From: Oasisia sp. SBJ-2009
Lineage: Eukaryota > Annelida > Polychaeta > Sabellida > Siboglinidae
Assembly: GCA_964017155.1 (NCBI GenBank)
Contig: OZ024867.1
Location: 18,832,089 to 18,896,088, forward strand
DNA length: 64,000 nt
Reading direction: 5' to 3'
Shown: piece after piece, positions 31,823-44,108 of the stretch
How the letters are laid out: the number at the start of each line of letters is the position of its first letter
Position numbering within the stretch: position 1 is the first letter of the stretch
The notes under the pieces: model-generated
What the model was told of the DNA's origin: nothing
Seen by the model: only the letters and a program-made list of their open reading frames with translations
Database searches by the model: none
Program-made: the position numbers and the translations under genes

Positions 31823-32010
31823 TTATATATTATATACACAACATACATATAAATACACACACACTATATATATTATTTAGGACCACATTTTATATACAAT
31901 AATTGAAAATATTATTAAAACTTTGGTTTGGTTATCTTAAACCTTATGGAAAGGTACTAGCAGCGACACCTGGCGAACGTTGGCAGATGCATATTGTTTT
32001 GAATAACATT
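30640..32010. repeat. Three tandem copies of a ~430-470-bp unit containing TATG and TA arrays
   Basis: The block GAAGTACCATTTTTATCACA starts at about 30641, 31113 and 31545. Each copy continues through TATG tetranucleotides, (TA)n arrays and the conserved GGACCACATTTTATATACA segment, ending GGTACTAGCAGCGACACCTG. Copies differ mainly in microsatellite length plus a few substitutions, so this is a recent triplication. Confidence 0.9.
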
Positions 32011-32220
32011 AAACGGAATGTACGTGTTATTTTGACCTTCGTATTACATATGCAATATTTGTGCAAAAAAAGGAAACTGACAAGTAAGAGAAAACAAGGC
32101 TACAAACGTGGGCGTGACTCCCATCTCTACCAAGTGTTGTGTGCGTGATATGTATATTGGCCAAATAGCGTAGACCCTATAGTCCATCTCTGGCTATGTA
32201 CCCGTACTTATTCTTTCAAA

Positions 32221-32685
32221 TAGCGTATCAGCATGCCTGAAGACCTCAAAAGAGTATTCTTTATGGCCTCGGTGGAATCCATCCTGCTATACGGTTCAGA
32301 GGCATGGACGCTTACTGCAGTACAAGAAGCTCGGCTCGATGGCTGCTACACAAGTATGCTCAGGATGGTGTTCAACGTTACATGGAGGGATAGGGTCAGG
32401 AATGAGGTCCTCTATAGAGATCTCCCTCAATTCACTACACAAATCAGGAATAGAAGACTTCGAATGGCAAGACATTGTGTCCGACACGCTGAAATGGCTG
32501 CAAGCAACCTCTATCTATGGGAACCGACGCAGGGACGAGCTTCACGAGGCGGCCAGTCTTTGACTTTCATCGACCAGCTCCTGCGAGATACTAGTCTCAA
32601 AACAGCAACAGATATCAGAGCATGTATGGAGGACCGTGATGTTTGGCGTGTCATCGTTGCCCGATGGCACTCGACCAGATGAGCT
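32221..32685 (+). pseudogene. 5'-truncated LINE: C-terminal end of reverse transcriptase ORF
   Basis: A 149-residue frame (32233-32682) with the C-terminal region of an APE-type LINE protein: SILLYGSEAWTLT, RLDGCYTSMLRMV, IRNRRLRMARHCVRH and LWEPTQGRASRG, ending at a natural-looking stop. The RT catalytic core is absent and the segment starts abruptly, so it is an ordinary 5'-truncated insertion. It belongs to a different family from the LINE at 10.5-14.0 kb. Confidence 0.85.
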
Positions 32686-32689
32686 ATCC

Positions 32690-35240
32690 GGAAGAATAGT
32701 TCCACAGACTATTCGACCGTATCCAGACAAAATTAGCCAGGACTTTATCACTATCACGCATTGTGCTGCTCATCGTTATATTATTTAAAGTTCGAAATTT
32801 TTTGGGAGTCAAATACAAAACATATAACAATCATTTATGAACGGAATGTATCGAATTAAACTGTGTTCCTTCGATGTATTGAATGCATGTGCCAAGTGTT
32901 TTGCTCTTATCAAACAGCATAAGTTAAAATCGTTTCACATATCCGCCGGACTACTTGTATGAGTTACGGTAGCCGCAATTAGCTTTCATCATGTTCATCA
33001 GGTGGCAGCAATGTCGAAGAAGCCACGGACCTAGCCTCGACCAACCAGGTGGCAGCACTAGTCACCACCTCGACTCCGCCTGTGGATATTAGGGTACAGA
33101 CGGTGATTGGCTCTTAGGCCAACAATGAAATAAAATTAATGACGATGTACTTTTACAATATAATGATATCCTATGAACATTATTCAACATTGAACTTATA
33201 TCAATATAAGCAAAATATATAAAAAGTTAGTTGTTTATAAGATAGGAATAACGGCAGGATTAACCAGTATCCGTGAGGTGGCAGCATTGTTTAGCCCACA
33301 CGGGTAATATTCAAAAGCCGACAAAGTCACCAGACTGTCTACGCAGCCGACCGACAGTCGGTTAAACGAGACTACCACGCACGGACCATAACACGGATCA
33401 TAACACGTACCATAACACGAACCACACACAAGGTGAAGTAATGGGTGTTGGTCACGTGGTGGCGATCTAATTAAAGCATTGAAACACTATCAAACAATGT
33501 CGTACGGCAGTGACGTATCGCGTCCGTCGCACACGTTTACGTCATCACAGACAGTGCCTCGAGTCTGATGGCGAGCACACATTCTTAGCAGACACGTGGG
33601 TTGCGACAGCCAGTGACAATTGCACATCGCATTGACACTCGTTTTCCCATCTCTGTGAAACAATTAAAGAGCGACCTTCACCCTTTATACACACATACAC
33701 CTTCAGGCAATGCCGTACGACAATGCCGCATGTCTGATGTGTTCTAGCTATGTGGGATGGCCTGCTACTGCCACACGTTCAGACAGTTTCGGATATCCCT
33801 CAATTTAACAGGGTGTCGTGTTGATTCAGTTCTGTTTTCATTGTTTGCCTCTCTACAACAATATTACCAACCACGCCATCACTGCTGCTAGGATTAAGTT
33901 AATATCCGATGATCTTTAGCTATTTTCTGCAATTGTGATGTAATAATTGTACAAGACACACCCATTCGCACGTACATGCGTGATCATTTCGCTGTGTTAG
34001 CGCCTAGCCCACAGCACACAAGCTCTCCACTCGCAATACGGTTTGTGCGACTTGTATTCTAGGTTGGCATTTTAAACAGGGACGTATGAAATGCTTTGCA
34101 TCGGAGAAGCGGCGAAGACAGGAATAAGCAATAACATGATCAAAATGTTTCTGCGCCGGGTGCAGTGGTCACTTGTACAGTTTCTGGCACTCATACTGCC
34201 CAACGTCATCAAGTGTTCTACCATGTGTGAGAAGTAACATTTATAACTCAAAGTCATTGTTGGTGCTAATGGTGTATTCGTGTAAATGTCGATAAGTACA
34301 TCGTCATCGATCGACCGGAGTCTCATTGTAAGCGCGCTAATTCCGTAGAGGTCTGCGAATAATGTGTTATTACTAATTAATCTAAAGATGCCTTTTCCCG
34401 AACCGTTTCATGCGCGCGTAATTCCAACAATTGTTCAGTTATGCTTTATAACCAAAACGCACATTAGGTTTGCCGTTCCGAACATCTGATTTGATCCATA
34501 TATTGTGATAATTTAATCATACATATATATGTGGATATTTCAAAATAAGATATATACGCCTTGTAATTTATTCCATGAGCGTTGATGGGTCCGATGTGCA
34601 AACGTTGACATTCCCCCAAACCTGTCTATGCTAGCGCGAATATAATTTATAATGACCACTGTATGGTAACTTCTAGTTTGGTGTATTTATGTGCCACACT
34701 CATCATAAATCCAAGGTTGGAGTGTGCTAAAAAAAAAACACACAACAAGCACATGCGTAAATATAAATAATGTAATTAGTTACATTAGAACAGCGACTAG
34801 ATTGAATGCTATAAAGTTCAATCATAAGTTAAACCCGCTCGCGAAGTTACAAGCCACGTGTTGAAACTGACACCATTTGGCGAATAGGTCGCCACTCGTC
34901 CATATCGAGTTTAAAGCAAGATAGGCGTACGACAGAAAAACACCATGGCATATCGCCAAATTGTTTACTGTGACCGAATAATGCTATTGCATGTGCACAC
35001 GTTGACGTAAATATTGCAAATGGTTACGTTAGACACGTATCTATTTGGAATGCTATGCTATTCAATACTAACAAAATGTACACCCGCCCGTGAAAGACCA
35101 AGTCACTCGATCACACTGACACTATTGTGTCCATCGTTCGCCACTCGTCTCTGTTGAGATTAAAACGAAGAGAGTTGTACGACATATATCACAATGGAGA
35201 GTTACACTCAGTAAATACAAATGTGCAATGTCACATAATG
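32690..35240. other. Intergenic or intronic sequence without recognised genes
   Basis: No domain-bearing frame seen. Three CCAGGTGGCAGCA-like CTCF-type motifs occur at about 32998-33011, 33047-33058 and 33275-33289, the first two sharing surrounding similarity. Confidence 0.4.
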
Positions 35241-35249
35241 TAATCGATG

Positions 35250-35873
35250 AAATAAGACACTGACAAACACTCGTATTTTATACACTATAAGCAGATATCA
35301 TAAGACATTGTCAATCACTCGAAGCTAATACACTACTAGCATAAGACACTGCCAACCACTCGCAATTAATACACTACAAGCACAACGCATAATACACGGT
35401 CAATCACTTGTAACTAATACACTACAAGCACATAGTATAAGACACTGCCAATCACTTTGAATTATTTCACTACAAACACATAGCATAAGACACTGCCAAC
35501 CACTCGTAATTAATATACTACAAGCACATAGCATAAGACAGTGTCAATCAATCGTAATCAATACACTACAAACACATAGCATAAGACGATGTCAATCACT
35601 CGTAATTAATATAGTGCAAGCACATATCATAACATACTTCCAATCACTCGTAATTACTATACTACAAACACATAGCATAAGACACTGTCAATCACTCCTA
35701 ATTACTATACTACAAACACATAGCATAAGACACTGCCAATAACTCGTAATTAATGCATTACAAACACATAGCATACGACACTTCCAATCACTCGTAATTC
35801 ATATTACAAACACATATCATAAGACACAGCCACTCACTTATAATTAATATACTACAAGCACATAACATAAATC
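35250..35873. repeat. 48-bp minisatellite, about 13 copies
   Basis: Head-to-tail copies of a 48-base unit running CATAAGACACTGCCAATCAC, TCGTAATTAATATACTACAA, GCACATAG. Copies show scattered substitutions and small deletions (for example one copy near 35800 is shorter). Confidence 0.93.
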
Positions 35874-36740
35874 AACTTCATATAAATGTATGCTTACATT
35901 AAATAATTAATACAGTGTAATCGATGGCAAAATAAAATAATGATATTGATCACAATCAGTAAATACTGCACTACAACTTTAGGGACGCCCAGTGGAAGTA
36001 TCTCGGTAAACACAACGTGACTAGTTTAGATAGCGCACACTGTATTCAAAGAAAAAATCAAATAACTCTTATTGTAATGCCAACGGATGATTAAATAATG
36101 AAATAATATGCAGTGGTTATTAAGGTTTTGAACTTCACACCCATAATCACACGCACTCATGCATACATACATGCAGATACAACGCACCGATAACCCGGAG
36201 ACATAACCAATAACAGTCGTCGACACTGGTGTTGTTCACCTGAATGGTGCGATTTGATTCTCGCAGCTTTTTCTGTCGTTCACCTAGGCTTTATTAATGA
36301 GGACGCTCGTGACTTGTCACTGTCCGCTGTAAAGTCGTTAACCGTGCGAGCAGTAGCGAAGCAGTCACTAGCTGTGTGGAAGAACTTTGTCATCGTCAAA
36401 TAGGACTAAGTTACTATCCACTTTTGTCGTCGGCGTTAAACGCCCAGCTGACTACAGAATGAGCAAGGACAATGTCAACATTCTGAATTTACGTGTTGGC
36501 TAGTGACTATTAATATGTCTAAGCAAGATCGCAAATTTCTTGATATCATCTGTATTATGACTTCGCCCGCTTGGAGAGAGACATCCTATTTGCTGGACGC
36601 AATTATCCACGACATTCTCTCCTGGTCCAAAGGGTCCTTTCTGTCTGAGTTGTGTTTACAGAACAAGTAGTCAATGTTGTTAATGTACCTGACCAACCAT
36701 AGGAAATGAGATGATTTAAAAAAAAATTGCGAATCATGTT
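35874..36740. other. Unannotated sequence upstream of LINE
   Basis: No recognisable gene. The sequence from about 36240 to 36740 is less AT-rich and leads directly into the LINE ORF, so part of it is probably that element's 5' untranslated region. Confidence 0.35.
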
Positions 36741-39700
36741 AGGTATGTGTGCAAAATGGCGCCGATCTATGGCGACAGGATGTTGGGCGTCGTGTTTTTA
36801 GTGTGTGTTGTGACGGTATTCCTGGTCGGAAGGACATTGTGCGTGCACCAATACGATCGGGACGTTCTGCTGCACATCAGGGATACCATGAGTGAGTGTG
36901 ACATGCAACCAAACTATCGTTTTAATGACATTGTTTTACCCGGTCAAAACTGGGTCACAGACCAGCCGGCCAACGCCCGTGGCCAGCGCGTGCGTAAACG
37001 GGGTAGACGAGGCGGAGCCCTGTTGAGGCTACGCCGTCGAAATTTACGACCCCCACTACCGTCCATGTTCCTGTCGAATGTGCGATCTTTACGTAACAAA
37101 ACGGATGAATTTCTATGCAACCTTCAAACTAACAGAGACTATAAACATTGCTCCATATTCTGCTTCACCGAGACATGGCTGGACGCCACCATTCCCGATT
37201 CTGCCGTGCAACCCCCCGGACTAACTATCTATCGAAGTGACCGGTCTCGCGACGAGACTGGGAAGACTCGCGGAGGGGGTGTCTGCTTCCTAATTAATGA
37301 TCGTTGGGCTACCGATGTCAATATTTTGTCAAAAACGCGCTCTGTTGACATAGAAACCCTTACAATTGTCTGTCGGCCTTTCTACCTGCCCAGGGAGTTT
37401 TCCAGCATAATTCTGACTGCTGTGTATATACCCCCCAAGCTAACACAGATGCCGCCGTGATTCAACTGTCTGACATCGTCACGCAGGCTGAACTTTCTCA
37501 ACCAGACTCGTTTGTTATTGTGACGGGTGATTTTAATAAAGCCAATCCAAACAAAGAGATGCCGAAGTTCATACAGCAGGTGACATGTGCAACTAGGGAT
37601 GGTAGAACTCTTGACCATTGTTACACAACCATCAAGGGTGCGTACCGTTCCATCCGTCGCGCACCACTCGGCCGCTCGGACCACGCCATGGTTTACCTGG
37701 TGCCGACTTACAAACAGCAATTGAAACGTGTTAAGCCAACCGTGAAAACTGTGAAACAGTGGTCAGTGAATGCAATGGAGACACTTCGCGGCTGTTTTGA
37801 ATGCACCAATTGGGGAGTATTCAAAGAGGCCGCAACCGACATTGACGAGTACACCGAAACAGTCAGTGATTACATCACCTTCTGCGAGGGCCTCTGTATA
37901 CCTACTAAAACAATAACAATCTACCCCAACGACAAACCGTGGTTCAATACTTCTATTAAACACAAGCTTCAGGTGAGACATGATGCATTCAAAGCCAATG
38001 ATAAAGATAAATACAAGAAAGCGAGATATGAAGCGGAAAATGCCATCAAGACCGGCAAGGCGAAATACCGTGACAAACTTGAAGAGAATCTGTCCACCAA
38101 CAACTCCAAGAACATTTGGCAGGGACTGAAGGCCATAACGAACTACAAGCCGTCTCCCAAGAACACTACGGCTACCGACACTAATCTTCCTGACAGATTG
38201 AATGACTTTTATAGCCGGTTTGATAAACTGAACACTACTTCTCCTTCCTGTATCACTCCCTCCTCATCCCTCCCTCCTTTCGCAGTGGATGAATATGTTG
38301 TTAGAAGCATGTTTTAACGTTTAAATAGCAGAAAAGCTGCCGGTCCGGACAACATCTCTCCATGTCTACTTAAACTGTGTGCCGACCAGCTGTCGAGTGT
38401 ATTCACAGACATATTCAATGTGTTTCTTTCCCAATGTAAAATCCCTCATTGCTTCAAAAAATCAACTATCATTCCTGTTCCCAAGAAATCTACAGCCTCT
38501 TGTTTAAACGATTACAGGCCTGTTGCCTTGACTTCTGTAGTCATGAAGACACTCGAGCGCTTGGTCCTGCAGTTTCTGAAATCAATTATCGATCCATTGC
38601 TTGACCAATTTCAATTTGCATATCGCAACAATAGATCCGTTGACGACGCTGTCGCCATAGGATTGTTTCACGTTCTTAAACATCTCGACAGCCCAAATAC
38701 TTACGCTAGGATCCTTTTTGTTGATTTTAGCTCTGCTTTTAACACGATTATCCCATCAAAACTTTTCGATAAGATACAGAATCTCGGTGTTCCTCAATCC
38801 ATGTGTCTGTGGATCCTCGATTTTCTTTTAAATAGGCCGCAGGTTGTAAAAATAGGCGACAACTTATCATCATCAGTTACGTTATCTACTGGCACGCCTC
38901 AGGGCTGTGTTCTGTCACCAATGTTATACTCTCTTTTTACACATGATTGTTTATCTTGTCACGTAGGTACTAAAATACTGAAATTTGCCGATGACACTAC
39001 AGTGATAGCCTTATAACAAATTCTGATGAATCTGAATATCGGGACCAAGTAAACAAACTCATCAGTTGGTGCAGCGATAACAATCTGGAACTTAATGTAA
39101 ATAAAACGAAAGAAATGATTGTGGATTTTAGGAGAAAGAAATCTTCTCCACCCTCGCCTCTAGTGATCGATGGCAGGACAGTTGAAATCGTCCAACATTT
39201 CAAATTTCTCGGTTCAACAATCTCCAGTAATCTTAAATGGGAACTAAATGTTGTAAATATTTTCAAAAAGGCCCAGCAGCGGCTGTACTTTTTAGGAAGG
39301 TTAAGATCGCTTGGTTTGACCACACAAGTCATGCTCAACTTTTACAGAGCTGTAATCGAGAGTGTTGTGACATTTTCTATCTCAGTATGGTTTGGATCGA
39401 TTACACAGAAGGAAACGCTCAGATTAAACAGAGTTGTGAAAACTGCTTCCCGAATCATTGGCAGAGACCTTCCCAGTCTTGAAATACTGTATCAGCAGCG
39501 TCTGTTAGGAAGAGCGACTCTCATCTCTCAAGATTCATCCCATCCTGCCCATGACCTAGTTGAACCTCTCCCATCTAGTCGCCGATTCAGATCCATAAAA
39601 ACCAGGACCAACCGCTTTAGTACTAGCTTTTTCCCCTTAGCCGTTCAAGCCCTGTCAAAACAGAAGTGATTTTCTCCCACCCGCAGCAAACACATAGTCC

Positions 39701-40056
39701 ACTTTCCGATGAGTTTTAGTATGTATATTTTATCATAATTTATTATATATTTTTTTTATTTTTTATTTTTTATTTTATATTTTACATTTTAAGCTACTAT
39801 ATTTCTACTAGATCGTATCAATTATTTATCGATGTTATAATGAGCAATTTTTTATTCGGACCTTTTTATGTGATTGTTCTTATTTATTTTATTTAATGTA
39901 GTAGTATATTTTAACATCATTGTTTGGTGCATGTGAATGTATTGTCATGTGAATGTACTATTACGACGACCAATATCATTTCACATTCCAATGTTTTATT
40001 GTAACTACAATGTGAACACATGGCAATGAAGCTATCTTATCTTATCTTATCTTTAG
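36700..40056 (+). mobile_element. Nearly complete CR1/L2/Rex-type LINE
   Basis: One long endonuclease-RT protein spans 36756-39669, followed by an AT-rich 3' untranslated region and an (ATCTT)n tail at about 40031-40056, as in CR1/L2/Rex-like elements that end in short microsatellites rather than poly-A. I could not define the 5' end or a target duplication. Confidence 0.85.
36756..39669 (+). pseudogene. LINE endonuclease-reverse transcriptase ORF with three disabling changes
   Basis: N-terminus: a hydrophobic segment (VVFLVCVVTVFLVG) and a basic cluster. Endonuclease: SNVRSLRNKTDE, CFTETWLD, GGGVCFLI, VTGDFNKA and [49 protein letters not shown] (FADD), [11 protein letters not shown] and [17 protein letters not shown]-terminus: FLGSTISSNLKWE and ASRIIGRDLPSL. 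It is interrupted by a frame change near 37445 in a C6 run, an in-frame TAA at 38315-38317, and a frame change near 39000. These are few, so the copy is young or only recently inactivated. Confidence 0.9.
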
Positions 40057-40414
40057 CTTATGTGACGTAGTTCACCCGGCTATGTGGGTATCCTGTTGAA
40101 ATATTTAAAAGTATATGTTTCAATGTAATTCGACTCCAATATTTGGTTCATGGTATAAGTTCCTGGAGCATTCGTTTTTTTGTACAAACATGCGACTACA
40201 TGTACACCGTTTCTCATTGGTGAAATCACAGACAACATTAATTGATACCTCTAATCACAACACGTTATTGCACATATCCAGCCTTCTGTTGTATGTTAAT
40301 GATGTGTGCCTGTTTGCTCGCTGGGAACATAGACCATCAGTAGTAGAGTAGGGTGATATCGCTGAGCACTTGGCGAGGCGCGGCGCGGTGGAAATCCTCC
40401 GGTGGAAAGTGGAA

Positions 40415-40652
40415 GGTCAAGTGGCGCCCTCTGGCGGATAAGTCGTGTACTAATGGCGAACAAGTCACGAACTAGTACTGTCAACATTCGTGCGTCTTAT
40501 TTTTAAAGAGGCGCCCCCTGGCGGATACGTCTTATATTTATTGTCGCCCCTTGCGGATAATTCACGAACAAATACTGTCCAAATTCGTGTCTTATTTTTT
40601 TTATTTCGTCAAAATGGCGTTAGGGGTCATGTAGCACCACCTCGCGGATAGA
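40415..40652 (+). promoter_or_regulatory. Cluster of CTCF-like motifs
   Basis: Four same-orientation sites: GGCGCCCTCTGGCGGATA (about 40423), GGCGCCCCCTGGCGGATA (about 40511), TCGCCCCTTGCGGATA (about 40542) and AGCACCACCTCGCGGATA (about 40632). The second differs from the vertebrate CTCF core (GCGCCCCCTNGTGG) at one position. The blocks are embedded in a degenerate repeat of about 100 bases. Binding is inferred from the motif only. Confidence 0.4.
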
Positions 40653-41149
40653 TGATGAATTACAAACTAGGTGAAAGAACAAGTGGAATCATCTGATGGA
40701 TATGTAATCAGCTAATCGATCACGTGACTTAATATTATAGCCATCAACTGTTGTACTCTGTGACTCCTCTACAACCAAGTAGGGTTTTAACATTGTTTTA
40801 ATGAAAAGGCTTTATGAAAAACCGAATACGTCTTTGTGTCATGACACGGAGCGAAGAAATGTAAACGGCTATAAATTATTGTATTAAACTATACCAAAAC
40901 AGAGCTTAACACAGCACCTTATGGTAGACCTGGCGACAGGTCTACCATAGGTTGTTAGGCAACCAGCAGTAAATAAAAAAACAAAAACCAATGAAACACA
41001 TTGTTTCTGGAGCGGAGGAAGGAAGAATGTTATAAGTTATTGTGTCGTTTTTAAAAACTATCCCAAACAGGCCTTAACACAGCGCCCTATACAGTATGCC
41101 TCCTCTCCTGGTAGTTACGTCCCACGTATGCAACTAACATACCTGGTCT

Positions 41150-41396
41150 TTTGACAGGGAACATTCATACATGCATTTATTGTAGATTCAACAGAACTTG
41201 CAAATATAGATACATACACACATATATGAAAATGGGATTCATATATTAAACAGCATTTTAATACATATCATGTACATTTGTATACGTTGTGTATACATGT
41301 TATACACTCCCCTGTGTGATGATCTGGTGTCAATCAATAAATACTGTGGAACAAATCTATCTCCAAGTTTCATATTTATGAATGTTCCCTGTCAAA
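41150..41396. mobile_element. MITE-like element with 20-bp inverted ends
   Basis: TTTGACAGGGAACATTCATA at 41150-41169 is the exact reverse complement of 41377-41396. The 247-base interval is AT-rich and has no coding potential. No target duplication was identified, so the exact ends are uncertain. Confidence 0.6.
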
Positions 41397-43064
41397 TCCA
41401 TAAATCGCAAGCACATGTAAAAATATGCTACAATTACTAGACATTTACAAGTAAATAATTTATTTTATGGGGCCCCATTCATCAATATAAGTTGTCTTCT
41501 TATAATCAAACTGACTTGGGTCAATATTTCTGTGTATTCCAAAATGTAACTTATTTAGTACGGAATTAATGGTACTAATTGAATGAATGAATCAAAATGT
41601 AGTCAACATCATTGTAATAGTATTGCTTATTAAAACATTGCTGTAAAGATAGTACAGTATAATACCATTTCATGGTTTGAGTTGCTTCTGCTATTGAATG
41701 GATATAACATACGTCATGACATCATGTTACTGTTCAAAGGGAAACACATACGCATGCCCTGCCAAACTAACTAAGTCTAAGAACAATTGAAAACTACAGC
41801 GAATAATACAAATCAAATGCAACGTTTTTAGGCACCGAAGGCGAAACAACATCGCCACCCGACGTTGGAACAACGTCGACAACTGTTATGTCGATATCTG
41901 TACCAGATATCGCAAGTAACTTCGGCACAACGTTGTCACCCGACGTCCACATGGACACAGTTAAATCAAGCATTCTATAGCTTCACAAAGATACGCAACT
42001 CCTCGCGATTTTGCCGTAAATAGCGTGACATTACGTAAGTGGCGCCACCTGATTAAAAGCGTGCTAAACTACGACAATGAAGGTTCAAATTACAGAGACT
42101 GCACCAGCGTGTTAGGACACGATAGCAAAGGTTCAAATGACAAAGGCTGCACCAGCGGTCATATATATACCCCCCACTCACCCTAGCTCACCCCAGTGGC
42201 CTTGTAGATAGTGTTTTGAAGCTGGTGTATTATTTTAATTGACGTTAATGACACAGTACATCCCTGGGCCTATTCCGTATTAAACGCGACTGTTCTGGTC
42301 CCACATTATTAAATATTTGAGAATTTGTTCAAATTCTTGCTCGAACTGCTTGTTCAATTATTCCCGTACCTGTTTTGCTTGGATTGAAGCGACAACATTG
42401 TAACAATTAAGACATTTGGGATGAAAATGCATGTAGATAGCAAAGTCAAATTCCCATAGATTCCTTGTACAATTAAGAAAAACAAAATATGATTATAAAG
42501 AGGTACAGAATATTTATTCACAGAAAGATAACAAGCCCAGAAGTCCCAATTAATAATGTGTACAATTCAAAACGTAAATAATCGTTACAGTTCAGTTAAA
42601 ATGGTAAATAGTGTGTATATAAACATAAACGTTCCAATGGCGTGTACACAACCCAAACAAAGCGGTGACTAATGGTTATAATCCAATTAAAACGTTCCTA
42701 TTTTTATTGTTCGACTGAATATCTTTCATGGATAAAACACACACCATTGTTATGCCACAACCAAACGTCATGTTTTAATAATATTATGTTTTAATAATAT
42801 TATTGCCATAAACGGTATCTTGTGTACAGTCAATGGCCTGAAGTAAACATGCAATACTAATATGACACTCAAAGCTCATTAATAAAAGTCAGGTGTAAGC
42901 CATAGCATACACAGGATGTTTGAAAAAGCTTGCCTTGATTTGATTTAAAAAGTAAAAATATGCCATTTTGTTTAGATTTATATCTATCTGGTACATGTAA
43001 TAGTCATGAATGTATACAACAAATGACACAACATCTAACAAAATTAATATACTGCCAACATTGT

Positions 43065-43244
43065 CTTTGCTTTTAATTTTGGATAGCCAATTTAAGATTC
43101 CTAGCAAGAACACTTTGTGACCACTGGTTACAGTCAGAGCGTGTTGCATCAGTGCTGGACTGGTCAGCGTCTGGCTGTTAAAGGCATTGAACAGTTGGTC
43201 CATCCTTTCGATGAACTCTGCTGTGCCTGTGTGAGCTGATTCTT
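43065..43244 (-). pseudogene. P/THAP9-like transposase exon fragment
   Basis: On the minus strand an acceptor (CATGTTGCAG) leads into HTGTAEFIERMDQLFNAFNS, then GHKVFLLGILNWLSKIKS. The T-A-E-F-x-x-x-x-D-x-x-F-x-x-x-N-S pattern followed by a W-L helix resembles the central (GTP-binding/insertion) region of P element and THAP9 transposases. The rest of the transposase is missing and downstream sequence degenerates. Assignment is by recalled pattern only. Confidence 0.5.
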
Positions 43245-44064
43245 CTGCAACATGTATTGAACACAAATATTTATTCAATTCAATATTATTTATTCAAATA
43301 ACTTTCAACAAACATTATAATTGAAGACCATGTCAACATGTTATATATATGATGTTGTTTGAAGGAATACATAATAATGTAAAAACTGTTATTAGTAGGT
43401 ATCCCCAAAGGCCCAAACACAATTATTGTGGTCACAACCATAATAATAAATTATTAGATATGTAAATATTGTACACATCCTAAATGTTTAAATGAATATA
43501 AAGAAAACACAATATAAACATAATTAGTTAAATAATAATATATCCTGTTACATAACAAAACATTATTGTCTTCATGCAGACATTACATTATAGTTCATCT
43601 CTATTAGATTAGTATCTAGCTATGCTGCGAGTCGAAATAGTAACTTATTACAAGGTGGTGGTAATAATTACAAAATGTAGCCAATTGGTCATTGCCATAT
43701 GAGAGTGAACTCAATATGGCAAGTGGACTAGGAATAGGCCTTTGGCGTATTGAGAATCCAAGCGATATTATCTACGTATATTCCGCCCTTCTGCGTTATT
43801 TGTAGATGTTTTTAAACATGCCACACTCCCCATAGTCATAGGGACCATCACGCACCGGGGGCCAGTGAGTATTTCGTGTAATGTAAGTAGTTCTTGAAAA
43901 GTTATGTTCACAAATCTCATGTTACATCTTTGTTAATCAGATTGTTTGTGTAGATGCCAAATGTACCCGTTTAACGCATTCTATGTTACATATGGGGGTA
44001 ATTACAAACGATATCCTTCAGTGTTCGATTTGCGAGCGTATTCGACTGGCGTTTCAGTGTCAGT

Positions 44065-44108
44065 GACTATGTCTATGACATGTCTATAACTATGTCATAG
44101 ACATAGTC
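44065..44108. repeat. 17-bp perfect palindrome with 10-base loop
   Basis: GACTATGTCTATGACAT (44065-44081) is the exact reverse complement of 44092-44108. Extra GACTATGTCTATG copies follow at 44111. It lies inside the P-like transposon remnant. Confidence 0.85.

Noticed and set aside
34072..34326. 84-residue minus-strand ORF in the 33-35 kb gap
   Set aside because: No domain, no splice context and atypical composition; probably chance.
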